Source: Klebsiella sp. BIGb0138 (GTDB lineage: Bacteria; Pseudomonadota; Gammaproteobacteria; Enterobacterales; Enterobacteriaceae). From it: a stretch of DNA of 64,000 nucleotides. The translations under genes and the position numbers were made by a program. Under the pieces are notes generated by a model. The model was given only the letters and a program-made list of their open reading frames with translations, ran no database searches and was not told where the DNA came from. Position 1 is the first letter of the stretch, and the number at the start of each line of letters is the position of its first letter. The stretch is taken from the NCBI RefSeq assembly GCF_004342285.1, contig NZ_SMCV01000005.1:186001-250000 (forward strand), read 5' to 3'. Positions 8,233-15,761 of the stretch are shown here, one piece after another.

Positions 8233-8423
8233 TATGTGGCCTCATTCGGAGCGATTTTAGTCTGCTTACGTTGGCGGCGTTTGATCTCACCTCTTGCTGC
8301 AGTTACGAGAAAACCAGCGGTGCTTTCGCCTTCTTGCTTCAAACTTTCAATATCTTCCATCACATCATGGGGGATTCGAACTGTAGTCATTTGTGACTTT
8401 GCATTCTTCGCACCTGTTGCCAT
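8232..8423 (-). CDS. Ribbon-helix-helix repressor-like protein (YlcI/YnfO type)
   Basis: A 63-residue basic protein. MTTVRIPHDVMEDIESLKQ is a clear ribbon-helix-helix start (beta strand TTVRIP, then helix), the fold of Arc/MetJ-like dimeric repressors. The ATG at 8423 has AAGGAG seven bases upstream, which rules out the longer upstream reading frame. It is divergent from the Icd-like early operon. Three GTGTATTTCA-type repeats fill the space between them, making this protein the natural candidate to bind them and control both promoters. Operator binding is inference. Confidence 0.75.
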   Translation of the reverse strand: MATGAKNAKSQMTTVRIPHDVMEDIESLKQEGESTAGFLVTAARGEIKRRQRKQTKIAPNEAT

Positions 8424-8442
8424 TACTAAAACTCCTTGTGTT

Positions 8443-8538
8443 AGGTGTATTTCAGTATACGCAAAAAAAACAAAAGAAAAAGACTTGAAGTGTATTTCAC
8501 TTTGGGCTAGCTTGAATATCGAAGGTGAAATACACCTT
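8443..8538. promoter_or_regulatory. Three operator-like repeats GTGTATTTCA between divergent operons
   Basis: GTGTATTTCA occurs at 8445-8454 and 8490-8499, and its reverse complement at 8526-8535. The last lies within a palindrome AAGGTG-AAATA-CACCTT (8522-8538). Spacings are about 45 and 36 bases. They lie between the ribbon-helix-helix gene and the early operon, so they are likely repressor sites. Confidence 0.65.
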
Positions 8539-8613
8539 GTAAGTGCGAAGCCCGGCAGTGCTAGGAACACTAACCGGGCCTCTAACCACAAACCGTTAGT
8601 AGAGGTAACAGTT
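8539..8613 (+). ncRNA. Candidate C4/CI-type antisense immunity RNA region
   Basis: The leader of the Icd-like gene contains two hairpins: GCCCGG-CAGTG/CACT-CCGGGC (about 8551-8576), then CTAAC-cacaaacc-GTTAG (about 8582-8598). P4-like elements carry the CI/C4 antisense RNA at this position ahead of the early genes. The match to that RNA family is from memory of its layout; a covariance search would decide. Confidence 0.4.
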
Positions 8614-8871
8614 ATGGCTGGATCACAGCATACCCAAACTCACCCCAAATTTACATGGTTGTTCCTTGCGACACCCAAAAATCATCCTGAGTGTTTACCT
8701 GTGCTCCTTCGCTTCAGTTCTGACACTGAAGACGGTGCCCGCCAGGCATTTCCGGGCTGGGAACTGATTTTTGCCGCGAAAATCCGCACTGAATCCCCCT
8801 GCAAGTTTGCTTTCTACGATTATGAAGTCGGAATGGGTCTGGCGTTCGACTGCCGCGAGGTGCGCTCATGA
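8614..8871 (+). CDS. Icd-like (host cell division inhibitor-like) early protein
   Basis: An 85-residue protein beginning at ATG 8614 after AGAGGTAAC. The core HPKFTWLFLATPKNHPE, then ARQAFPGWELIFAAKIRTES, is typical of the small proteins annotated as Icd-like in P4-type prophages. In these the early operon starts with a short protein overlapping the immunity region that can block cell division when expressed. The stop overlaps the next start (TCATGA). The reading frame continues upstream to 7792, but the upstream part runs through the regulator genes and lacks a start signal, so the short form is preferred. Functional assignment is by family habit, not experiment. Confidence 0.7.
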   Translation: MAGSQHTQTHPKFTWLFLATPKNHPECLPVLLRFSSDTEDGARQAFPGWELIFAAKIRTESPCKFAFYDYEVGMGLAFDCREVRS

Positions 8872-9095
8872 ATACTGAATATTTTAATGGCCTGAAGGCG
8901 GGTTTTAAGGGCGCACCCCTGGATGCTGAAAACGCCATATTCCCTGTGGTCGATATGATAAATGCTGCATCTTTTTTGCTTCGAACAGCAGGACGGCATG
9001 AAACCGGAATGATTCTGCTGGAGATTGCAGAGGAATATGCGTCGCTGGTGGCGGAGAATATCAATCGCGGAGATACGGAGGCGCATTATGAATAG
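8868..9095 (+). CDS. Small early-operon protein, function unknown
   Basis: A 75-residue acidic helical protein (MNTEYFNGLKAGFKGAP at the N-terminus; MILLEIAEEYASLVAENI near the C-terminus). It overlaps the Icd-like gene by four bases and the next gene by eight. Similar small proteins are usual fillers in the P4-like early operon between the immunity region and the replication gene. No catalytic motif is visible. Confidence 0.7.
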   Translation: MNTEYFNGLKAGFKGAPLDAENAIFPVVDMINAASFLLRTAGRHETGMILLEIAEEYASLVAENINRGDTEAHYE

Positions 9096-9327
9096 AAAAT
9101 ATCTATTTATTTTCATCGTTGGTGAGAAGTCCTCTTCTACATCTCGTTGCCGCGTGGAAGTGGTTTATGCAGATAACAAACGTTATGCATGGCGAGAAGT
9201 TACGAGAAAGATCCCAAAAGGCGTAAGTATCCGTCTGTGCGCCAACATACGTTTGAAAGATGTTCCTTATGAGTTTTACCAGGATGGGTTAACTTTTTCA
9301 CTTAGCTGGGGGAAATTCCATGCGTAG
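9088..9327 (+). CDS. Small early-operon protein, function unknown
   Basis: A 79-residue basic protein. ATG 9088 is preferred over an in-frame upstream start at 9025, because it directly overlaps the previous stop (ATGAATAG) and the upstream extension is an arginine-rich out-of-frame reading of the previous gene. The protein has a beta-rich look (YLFIFIVGEKSSSTSRCRVEV). It overlaps the next gene by eight bases. No family recognised. Confidence 0.6.
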   Translation: MNRKYLFIFIVGEKSSSTSRCRVEVVYADNKRYAWREVTRKIPKGVSIRLCANIRLKDVPYEFYQDGLTFSLSWGKFHA

Positions 9328-9520
9328 TCAGATACCTATGCTCAATGTGGATCTCCACGTCTCCCCCGACTTTTCTGGCCGCATCATGCTTTATGTGGTC
9401 GATGGGATTGTTAAATGCGAAATGCGATTACATGAGGATGAAATTATCGGTACGCCGTCTCTGTTCAATCAACTGCTCGAGCGTGCCGGATATCATGTAA
9501 CAACCGCCAAAAAGGATTAA
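9320..9520 (+). CDS. Small early-operon protein, function unknown
   Basis: A 66-residue protein starting at ATG 9320 inside the end of the previous gene. It is predicted mostly beta strands in the first half (VDLHVSPDFSGRIMLYVV) and a helix near SLFNQLLERAGYHV. Four bases separate it from the DUF4222 gene. The tight packing and shared strand indicate co-expression with the replication gene. No motif identifies its role. Confidence 0.65.
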   Translation: MRSQIPMLNVDLHVSPDFSGRIMLYVVDGIVKCEMRLHEDEIIGTPSLFNQLLERAGYHVTTAKKD

Positions 9521-9524
9521 TGCC

Positions 9525-9824
9525 ATGAGAAAGAAAAATACCGGACTTAATGCCGGGGGCTTCACTCATCCTGAGATCCTCCCGGGCGATATTTACAAGG
9601 ATAAACGGGGTGAACGTGTAACGGTTTTATCTGCGACGCCAAACCGAATTTGTTTTATTCGTGACGGATACTCAGGGGAATGTGCATTTCCTGCGGTTCG
9701 TTTTCTGAGGGAGTTTACGCCAGTGAAGCGCCAGACGATCGCCGAATGGTGCGATACCAACAACACAGCAGAAAAGATAAAGAAAATTCGCGCGTTGATT
9801 GCTGCTAAGAGAGTCGGGAAATGA
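9525..9824 (+). CDS. DUF4222 domain protein
   Basis: A 99-residue protein. The segment GDIYKDKRGERVTVLSATPN, then RICFIRDGYSGECAFPAVRFLREF, matches the DUF4222 pattern found in lambdoid and P4-like prophages near excisionase or replication genes. It is a small SH3-like beta domain without known catalytic residues. The last four bases overlap the start of the helicase gene. Its role is unknown; genome context links it to early phage or satellite regulation. Confidence 0.75.
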   Translation: MRKKNTGLNAGGFTHPEILPGDIYKDKRGERVTVLSATPNRICFIRDGYSGECAFPAVRFLREFTPVKRQTIAEWCDTNNTAEKIKKIRALIAAKRVGK

Positions 9825-11635
9825 AGAACGCACCGAACGTAAAGGCGCTGCCGAAGGACAAATTTACTGAGGCGATTATCTTCGCTGGTGCTGACGCATG
9901 GAGTCATGCCAAAGGCTGGGAGGAAGGTATGGGCAAACAGGTAGCCGGCGATACCACGCCGCCGGTTTATCTGGGGCCGAAGCAGCTGGAGGAACTGGAC
10001 AACCTTCGCATTATCGATGACGGACGCAGAGCTGCGCGGGTATACCTGGCTGGTGAGATTGAGCCGCTGATGATTAACGCGATTGGTACTCGGTTGGCGC
10101 TCGCAGGTGTGCAGGATGCCAAATTGTATAAAGGCATTCCAGATCGCCATCCGGAAGACTGGCACGATTATCTGAACCGGTTGCGTGAACAAGCGGAACG
10201 GGGGGAAAGAACTGTGGTCGATCTGCCAGTAACTAAGCGAGAACACTTGCAAAATAGCGTAGTGCCAGCACTGAACCAGATGGGGGCCAGCCAGCGCGGT
10301 GAGGTGCTGTTGGCTCACTATGATGGGAACCTGGCGATTCATGCCGACTCTGATACGGTTCACCACTACAACGGTGTTGTCTGGAATCCACTACCGGATA
10401 AAGAACTACAGCGTGAAATGGCACAGATCTACATCGATTCTGAGGTGGCCTACTCGCAGAACGCCATTAAATCTGCGGTGGAAACTATGAAACTGAGTCT
10501 ACCGGTCATGGGGGTTACAGCCCGCAACCTTATTGGCTTCAGCAATGGTGTATTTGATACCCGGACGGGGCAATTCAGGGAGCATAACAAAACCGACTGG
10601 CTGCTGATTGCCAGCGAACTGCCGTTCAGCCCGCCGGCAGATGGCGAGACGCTGGCGACTCATGCGCCGAACTTCTGGAAATGGCTTCGCCGTTCCGTGG
10701 CCAGCAATGACCGTAAGACGGATCGTGTACTGGCTGCGCTGTTTATGGTGCTGGCGAACCGTTACGACTGGCAGTTGTTCCTTGAAGTTACGGGGCCGGG
10801 TGGCAGCGGTAAAAGCGTCATGGCGGAAATCTGCACGATGCTGGCGGGCAAAGCCAATACCGTATCAGCCAGTATGAAAGCGCTGGAAGATGCAAGGGAC
10901 CGGGCGCTGGTGGTTGGCTACTCGCTGATCATCATGCCGGACATGACCCGCTATGCTGGCGATGGTGCCGGGATAAAAGCCATTACCGGCGGCGATAAGG
11001 TGTCGATAGACCCGAAACACAAGGCGCCATACTCGACGCGGATACAGGCGGTAGTGCTGGCTGTAAACAATAATGCCATGACGTTCAGCGACCGCAGTGG
11101 CGGGATATCTCGTCGCCGGGTGATATTCAACTTTTCCGAGGTCGTGCCGGAGGATGAGCGGGATACGATGCTGTCCGAAAAAATCGAAGGGGAGTTGGCC
11201 GTCATTATTCGTCACCTGCTCACACGTTTTGCCAGCCAGGACGAAGCCAAACGACTACTTCACGAACAGCAGAAATCAGAGGAGGCACTGACTATTAAGC
11301 GCGAAGGTGACTCGCTGGTGGACTTCTGCGGCTATCTGCTGTCGTCGGTGGCGTGTGACGGGATGTTTATCGGTAACGCTGAGATAGTACCATTCAGCCC
11401 ACGCCGTTATCTGTATCACGCCTACATGGCATACATGCGGGCCAATGGACTGAGTAAGCCGGTGTCGTTAATGCGGTTCGGCACGGATATGCCCGGTGCT
11501 ATGTCCGAGTATGGGAAGAAGTACGATAAACGGAAAACAAAGCACGGTATCAGGTCAAACGTCACCCTGCATGATGATTCAGAAGATTGGATGCCATCAT
11601 GTAACAGTACTTCTGAGAACGGCAAGGTAGAGTAA
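9821..11635 (+). CDS. SF3 helicase / P4-alpha-like replication protein without visible primase domain
   Basis: A 604-residue phage/plasmid primase-helicase (D5/P4 alpha C-terminal type). The helicase domain has Walker A GPGGSGKS at 325-332, Walker B-like SLIIMPDM near 370, the sensor asparagines in LAVNNNAM and the arginine finger region SGGISRRRVIFNF. The D5_N-like region precedes it (about 190-300). P4 alpha is near 777 residues with an N-terminal zinc/Toprim primase. Here the first about 190 residues show no zinc cysteines or primase EGxxD motif, so priming may come from the host. The C-terminal about 120 residues would bind the iterons that start 12 bases after the stop. It overlaps the DUF4222 gene. 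Confidence 0.88.
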   Translation: MKNAPNVKALPKDKFTEAIIFAGADAWSHAKGWEEGMGKQVAGDTTPPVYLGPKQLEELDNLRIIDDGRRAARVYLAGEIEPLMINAIGTRLALAGVQDAKLYKGIPDRHPEDWHDYLNRLREQAERGERTVVDLPVTKREHLQNSVVPALNQMGASQRGEVLLAHYDGNLAIHADSDTVHHYNGVVWNPLPDKELQREMAQIYIDSEVAYSQNAIKSAVETMKLSLPVMGVTARNLIGFSNGVFDTRTGQFREHNKTDWLLIASELPFSPPADGETLATHAPNFWKWLRRSVASNDRKTDRVLAALFMVLANRYDWQLFLEVTGPGGSGKSVMAEICTMLAGKANTVSASMKALEDARDRALVVGYSLIIMPDMTRYAGDGAGIKAITGGDKVSIDPKHKAPYSTRIQAVVLAVNNNAMTFSDRSGGISRRRVIFNFSEVVPEDERDTMLSEKIEGELAVIIRHLLTRFASQDEAKRLLHEQQKSEEALTIKREGDSLVDFCGYLLSSVACDGMFIGNAEIVPFSPRRYLYHAYMAYMRANGLSKPVSLMRFGTDMPGAMSEYGKKYDKRKTKHGIRSNVTLHDDSEDWMPSCNSTSENGKVE

Positions 11636-11925
11636 AGTTATAAATTAAGTGTTCACCAGTATTCACCCTGTTAAAAAGTTTATTTATAACAGCAAGTTAA
11701 ATGGTGAACACTTATTTGTTAAGTATTCACCAAGTATTCACCTGTTCACCTTTTGATTGTTTTTCATCCTAAAGGGTGAAGGATAGGGTGAACACTAGTG
11801 AATACCTTAAAGAAGAGTATTCACCATATAACTACATGAATATAATCATGAAATTTGAAAAGGTGAAGGGGTGAACACTTAAACGCATATTTTTTAATTT
11901 TATAGCTGAGTGGGTCCAGTAAACG
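11636..11925. other. ori: Iteron-type replication origin candidate
   Basis: Nine copies of (AAG)TRTTCACC / GGTGAACACTT lie at 11647-11657, 11658-11667, 11703-11713 (minus), 11721-11731, 11732-11742, 11743-11750 (short), 11787-11796 (minus), 11816-11825 and 11870-11880 (minus), in AT-rich DNA with no gene. P4 alpha binds GGTGAACA-type iterons in the P4 origin and crr, so this is very probably the origin used by the helicase gene just upstream. Confidence 0.8.
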
Positions 11926-12129
11926 TCAGTGCAACCTTTGCTACATCGCTGGCTGGCAGAGTCCCAGCGGCTAAGTGAACAGGCTCGTTTTAATCTGAAC
12001 ATTTCTGGAGTGGGCGGGAGGGTATGATATAGAGATCTGTTTCTTGAATCGCCTGAGTGGCTACCAGAGCAGAAAATTCCGGTTCCAAACGTGACATTTC
12101 GTCGCTTACCTTCTGTACCAGTCTTTTGA
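11923..12129 (+). pseudogene. Possible decayed gene fragment with in-frame stop
   Basis: One frame reads HRWLAESQRLSEQARFNLN, an in-frame TGA at 12025, and then RDLFLESPEWLPEQKIPVP and FRRLPSVP before TGA at 12127. The composition is protein-like on both sides of the stop, and there is no usable start codon. I do not recognise the parent protein, and chance coding potential cannot be excluded. It may be a remnant of an older satellite gene downstream of the origin. Confidence 0.3.
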
Positions 12130-12217
12130 TTTGTTATATTGTGCTTTCGTATAGAAGTTCAGGTTTGACTTTGCCAATATAAAATCGCGGTAGACGCGTA
12201 GTGGGTAGGTTTAGCGG
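12130..12217. promoter_or_regulatory. AT-rich leader of the DUF4365 cassette
   Basis: Non-coding, AT-rich DNA (TTGATTTGTTATATTGTGC and TATAAAATCG) ahead of ATG 12218 should hold its promoter. No exact -35/-10 pair can be fixed by eye. No strong Shine-Dalgarno is seen. Confidence 0.35.
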
Positions 12218-12718
12218 ATGGACAAAAAGAAGCAGATGGAGCAATTCAATATTGCCTATATACGTTCTCTTGCTGCACATGCAGGCTTTAAAGTGTCTAC
12301 TGGTGAAGTAGATGATGATAGTGTTGATATAACAATTGAAGGGACTGGGTTTAATAACTCAGTTATTCGGAACCCCAAGGTAGATATTCAGTTAAAATCC
12401 ACTAAGAACTTTAAATTAAAAGATAATGTTATTACATATGCTTTAAAAGCAAAAAATTATTCAGACCTAATTGGTGATAATGTTTTATCTCCTAGATATT
12501 TAGTATTGCTCCATTTGCCGGTTAATGACTCTGATTGGCTATACCACAGTGTTAATGGTATTACATTAAGAAATAGATGTTATTGGTTTTCGTTAAGGAA
12601 TTTGCCTCCAAGTGCCAACAGGAATAGTGTAACTCTTAACATACCTGCCAATCAGGTGTTGACTTCATCTTTGCTAAAGGACATGATGAAGGCGGCTAGC
12701 AACGGGATGAGTGTATAA
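12218..12718 (+). CDS. DUF4365 domain protein, probable PD-(D/E)XK-type nuclease
   Basis: A 166-residue protein that fits DUF4365. It has a helical N-terminus, then the acidic strand GEVDDDSVDITIEG (residues 29-42) and VDIQLKST (55-62) with the D56-x-Q58-x-K60 triad in place of D/E-x-K. DUF4365 is assigned to the restriction-endonuclease-like fold and is common in defence islands. Codons are AT-rich, unlike the chromosome and the satellite core, which indicates imported cargo. The gene overlaps the next by eight bases, and the two look like one transcriptional unit. It likely cuts or binds nucleic acid with its partner as part of an anti-phage cassette; that role is inferred from context. Confidence 0.75.
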   Translation: MDKKKQMEQFNIAYIRSLAAHAGFKVSTGEVDDDSVDITIEGTGFNNSVIRNPKVDIQLKSTKNFKLKDNVITYALKAKNYSDLIGDNVLSPRYLVLLHLPVNDSDWLYHSVNGITLRNRCYWFSLRNLPPSANRNSVTLNIPANQVLTSSLLKDMMKAASNGMSV

Positions 12719-13841
12719 TATGAAATTATACAATGAGAAATTTATAACGACAGAGGACTTTTCGAACTATCTTATTTTGAAAGGATGGATCTTATTTTCT
12801 AAATTACCCAATGTTGCTAATGTCTGGCGTTATGAGAAAAATGATAATTATGAAATATTACAGCCAGTCCGTGCCGATTTAAAAGATTATTCCAACAGAG
12901 TTGTCGATATCATTAATGTTCTCAGTGAGAGTGAGAATAAATCAAAGGATGAGGTTGTTAGAGAACTTGATAATATTAGTAATGATATTATTAGTCTCAG
13001 AGTAATTCATGATGATGTAGCTAACGGAGAGATACCTTTTGCTGATGGACTTATTCTGTTTTCTAAAACAAAAGACTTGATGCTTTCAGCTGCAAGGTCT
13101 GTTGTTAAGCCTCAGCGCGGCCGCTATTCTGGCAAAAATCCAGAGGTTGTAGATCGTTTCTTCAATAGCCTGAAACTAGGTCAAACCCAGGTCGGTAGTT
13201 ATGTGCTTAATCTGGTTTCACCAATATATTGGGAAGATGATGTACAGGAAGATTATTGTAAGGTTCCTTTTTCAAGAACAGTTACGGAACGGTTAATGTA
13301 TAGCATTGAGAAACTAAGTAATGCTGTTGATAAATATAAGGAGTGTGGAGATTTAAAAGTTTTTGAATCTATTATTAACGACGGTGTTAATGCAACGCTA
13401 TGCTCTGCAATAATTGGTTTGAGTGGATTGAATAAGTCAAGGATTGTTGAGATTACGGTCTTAAAGTCAGTCATCGCTGATGCTTCAAATAGTGATATAA
13501 CTAAAGTGTCTATAACGCCAGAGAAGATAAAATATATCGAAGAAGCAGAAGGTTATTACTCAAGTAACTATACAGTGAAAGGTTATAATCTTGTCGGTTC
13601 GGTAATTAGGTTAAATAGAGATATAAATTCATCGGGTGGGACGGTGACCATTGTTGAATCTTCTGAGAATAACCGTAAAGTTACGGTTGAACTCGATGAG
13701 GAACACTATAATGAAGCCATTAAAGCACATGAGAATAAATATGAAAATGCACGTTTGGTTGGTATGCTGATAGTAACTCCGAAGACGACAAAACTTGTTG
13801 ATGTGAGTGAGTTTCACATATTACATCATCCCATAAAGTAA
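12711..13841 (+). CDS. Unknown partner of the DUF4365 protein
   Basis: A 376-residue protein I do not recognise. The start could be TTG/ATA-region 12711 or ATG 12720 (MKLYNEKFITTEDF); the latter is better by codon and removes the overlap. The N-terminal half is helical (ADLKDYSNRVVDIINVLSES and following). The C-terminal about 100 residues are a beta-rich domain (VKGYNLVGSVIRLNRDINSS, GGTVTIVE, ARLVGMLIVTPKT) of a type seen at the end of several uncharacterised large defence-linked proteins. No Walker, HNH or protease motif is visible. Coupling to a DUF4365 nuclease in satellite cargo suggests a two-gene defence or toxin-antitoxin-like unit. Confidence 0.7.
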   Translation: MYNMKLYNEKFITTEDFSNYLILKGWILFSKLPNVANVWRYEKNDNYEILQPVRADLKDYSNRVVDIINVLSESENKSKDEVVRELDNISNDIISLRVIHDDVANGEIPFADGLILFSKTKDLMLSAARSVVKPQRGRYSGKNPEVVDRFFNSLKLGQTQVGSYVLNLVSPIYWEDDVQEDYCKVPFSRTVTERLMYSIEKLSNAVDKYKECGDLKVFESIINDGVNATLCSAIIGLSGLNKSRIVEITVLKSVIADASNSDITKVSITPEKIKYIEEAEGYYSSNYTVKGYNLVGSVIRLNRDINSSGGTVTIVESSENNRKVTVELDEEHYNEAIKAHENKYENARLVGMLIVTPKTTKLVDVSEFHILHHPIK

Positions 13842-14307
13842 GGGTGAGGGTGTTTTTTTGATTTTAGCTCGATTAAATTCGGGCTTATGTATTGATCGGC
13901 AACAATATATTTAATGAGACTGAAGAGAATAAGGACGGTTGAGCTAGTATAAAAGGTTAAATGAACGCAGGTTTTAGTGCTCGCTAGTTGCAATGCTCAA
14001 CGTTGGATACTGTAACCACTCAGCAGTCTAGGGATTATATGTAAAACCAGAACGACTCTTGAAATGCCCATATCTTATTTATAGGAAAATGAGATGTGTT
14101 CTGCTTGTAGGGGGTAGAATTAGGTTTCCGTCAGAGAGGAAGAGCGCAAAGACCACACATCGCTTCTCCTCCAGTGTCCTCTTGATAATCAGAGAAAGTA
14201 GTAACTACTGCTACGTAAGGCTGCATTCCTTTTTAGGTTACTACGCAATTAAAGTTCAGAAAGGAATTTCCACTGGCACATGAAGTTGCGCCGGTGGAGT
14301 CAATGCC
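13842..14307. other. 466-bp gap between two cargo genes
   Basis: No convincing gene is found. A short plus-strand reading frame at 14059-14283 has no ribosome-binding site and an unnatural composition. A hairpin stands at its end (14269-14298). The rest is AT-rich DNA between convergent transcripts and may contain remnants. Confidence 0.5.
14269..14298. terminator. Hairpin between convergent cargo genes
   Basis: TCCACTGGC and GCCGGTGGA pair (one G-U) around a 12-base loop, immediately downstream of the DUF2971 gene on the minus strand. The U-tract is poor on either strand, so it is only a likely terminator. Confidence 0.45.
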
Positions 14308-15444
14308 TTAATCAAGAATAACTCTTCGTGAACTCATTCCTTTGTCTGTTGGGGTAATATGAAGGGCTTCGCCATTTTTCCAAAAGTTGTATTTTGTATT
14401 GAATGATGGATTTGAGAAATTTATCACGTCCCCGCAATCAAATATCTCTGTTGGCTCAATAGAAATGGTATGTTGGTCATCATTAAAACTGGCGTCAAAT
14501 GACACGATATTGAATAAATATTTTTCGCTTTTAGTATCCATATAGCGTTCTTTGCTTTTTCTCAGAAGTATTTCTTTAATGATGTTTTTGTTTTGTTCAG
14601 ACATGCGCATGCCATAAATCACGCCAGCAATCTGTGAGTTGTCGTAATGAAATATTTTGTCAATTGGTGAAAGTATCTCCTTAGATAAGCTGGGTGAGGG
14701 CGCATGTATGTATAGCCTTGATTCTTCTTCGTAGTCCCAGCAAGCAGATTTTGTTAAATATACATTCTCTCTGCTTTCCCAATAAGAGGTAATTTCTTCG
14801 TTGGATAACTCTCTACCGTAGACATAACTCGGAAATAGAGTGAATCCATCAAGGTTTTTCTTGCTTCCATAAGTAACGTTATGCATTTTAAATTTCTCCT
14901 CAATGCTGAGAGAGCAGTGATCACCTAAATTTATAATGCTTTTTTTACGGGATTTGCACTGGTTAATATTTCCTTCTATACTTCTGAATATAAGGCAGAA
15001 ACCCTCATGCTTTCCTGTGTAATGGGACCACATTAATGTGTTTTTATATGTTCTGGAAAATGATACAGAACATCCTTCGGATGGAATATATCCTGAAATG
15101 TAATATTTTAGTGTTTCAGAAAGAAAATATGCCGTTTCTCTCTTTGATTCTCCAATAAAGGATAAAATCAGTTCAAACAAAAATGTTTGGTTTTCTACTA
15201 ATTTTCTAACCGAAAGTGGCGATTTTTTGGCGAAACTTTCAGCTAAAAATCTCGTATCTACTGGCAGGCCTTTAAAGGCTAAATCTAAAAGCCTGTTCCA
15301 CTTTGGAAAGTCTTCTGGGAATTCATAAGAAATTAATCCATCAAGAGGGTCGTTTAACTCCGATGGATATGAAAAATACAACTCATCGTAAATTAGCTCT
15401 TTGATGGATAAGGCGCTCATGGGGCGATATCTGTAATACAGCAT
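14308..15444 (-). CDS. DUF2971 domain protein
   Basis: A 378-residue protein starting YYRYRPM and continuing ELYFSYPSELNDPLDGLISY, the hallmark N-terminal motif of DUF2971 (conserved Tyr/Arg, then F-x-x-P-x-x-x-N-D-P-x-D). A second typical stretch is MWSHYTGKHEGFCLIF near residue 135, followed by conserved basic and aromatic residues (VYLTKSACWDYEEESRLYIH). DUF2971 proteins are scattered singly in defence islands and prophages, and no biochemical activity is established as far as I know. The gene is AT-rich, alone on the minus strand and in the variable cargo slot of the satellite, so a defence or accessory role is plausible. Confidence 0.8.
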   Translation of the reverse strand: MLYYRYRPMSALSIKELIYDELYFSYPSELNDPLDGLISYEFPEDFPKWNRLLDLAFKGLPVDTRFLAESFAKKSPLSVRKLVENQTFLFELILSFIGESKRETAYFLSETLKYYISGYIPSEGCSVSFSRTYKNTLMWSHYTGKHEGFCLIFRSIEGNINQCKSRKKSIINLGDHCSLSIEEKFKMHNVTYGSKKNLDGFTLFPSYVYGRELSNEEITSYWESRENVYLTKSACWDYEEESRLYIHAPSPSLSKEILSPIDKIFHYDNSQIAGVIYGMRMSEQNKNIIKEILLRKSKERYMDTKSEKYLFNIVSFDASFNDDQHTISIEPTEIFDCGDVINFSNPSFNTKYNFWKNGEALHITPTDKGMSSRRVILD

Positions 15445-15761
15445 TTAATTATCCTCATTTTATATGGCGGCTTATTGTGTATGAAACGTAACTTTTTGCC
15501 CTTAAACGAAAACAAAAGTCTCTTATGAGTATTGAGTCGTTCCCTGCAGTCACAATCGACCAGCCAATCATCTTTGTGTGAGCCAAGGACAAAGGGCTTC
15601 AATGTAGGCCGCCTACCATTTAGTGAAGATACCTTCTTCTTCCCTCGTAGTTGCATTTTTTATGATTTAAATATTTTATCTTGACGATTTAATTTATTGA
15701 TCATAAGTTAAGCGTATGAAGAAGAGTTCTGTATGTTTAACCAGTATCAGGAGGTCAGGAA
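15445..15761. other. Intergenic region between DUF2971 cargo and the structural-like module
   Basis: It contains the promoter regions of the minus-strand DUF2971 gene and of the plus-strand module. A 79-codon minus-strand frame (15417-15656) overlaps the DUF2971 start, lacks a Shine-Dalgarno and is not accepted as a gene. Near 15749 an AGGAGG serves the next small gene. Confidence 0.5.

Noticed and set aside
7792..8613. Long plus-strand extension upstream of the Icd-like gene
   Set aside because: It runs antisense through two supported minus-strand genes and the operator region; the ATG at 8614 has the ribosome-binding site and family start.
14059..14283. 74-codon plus-strand frame in the gap between cargo genes
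   Set aside because: No Shine-Dalgarno, no recognisable protein features, ends at a hairpin; probably chance.
15417..15656. 79-codon minus-strand frame overlapping the DUF2971 start
   Set aside because: No ribosome-binding site, odd composition, and overlap with the upstream part of a better gene.
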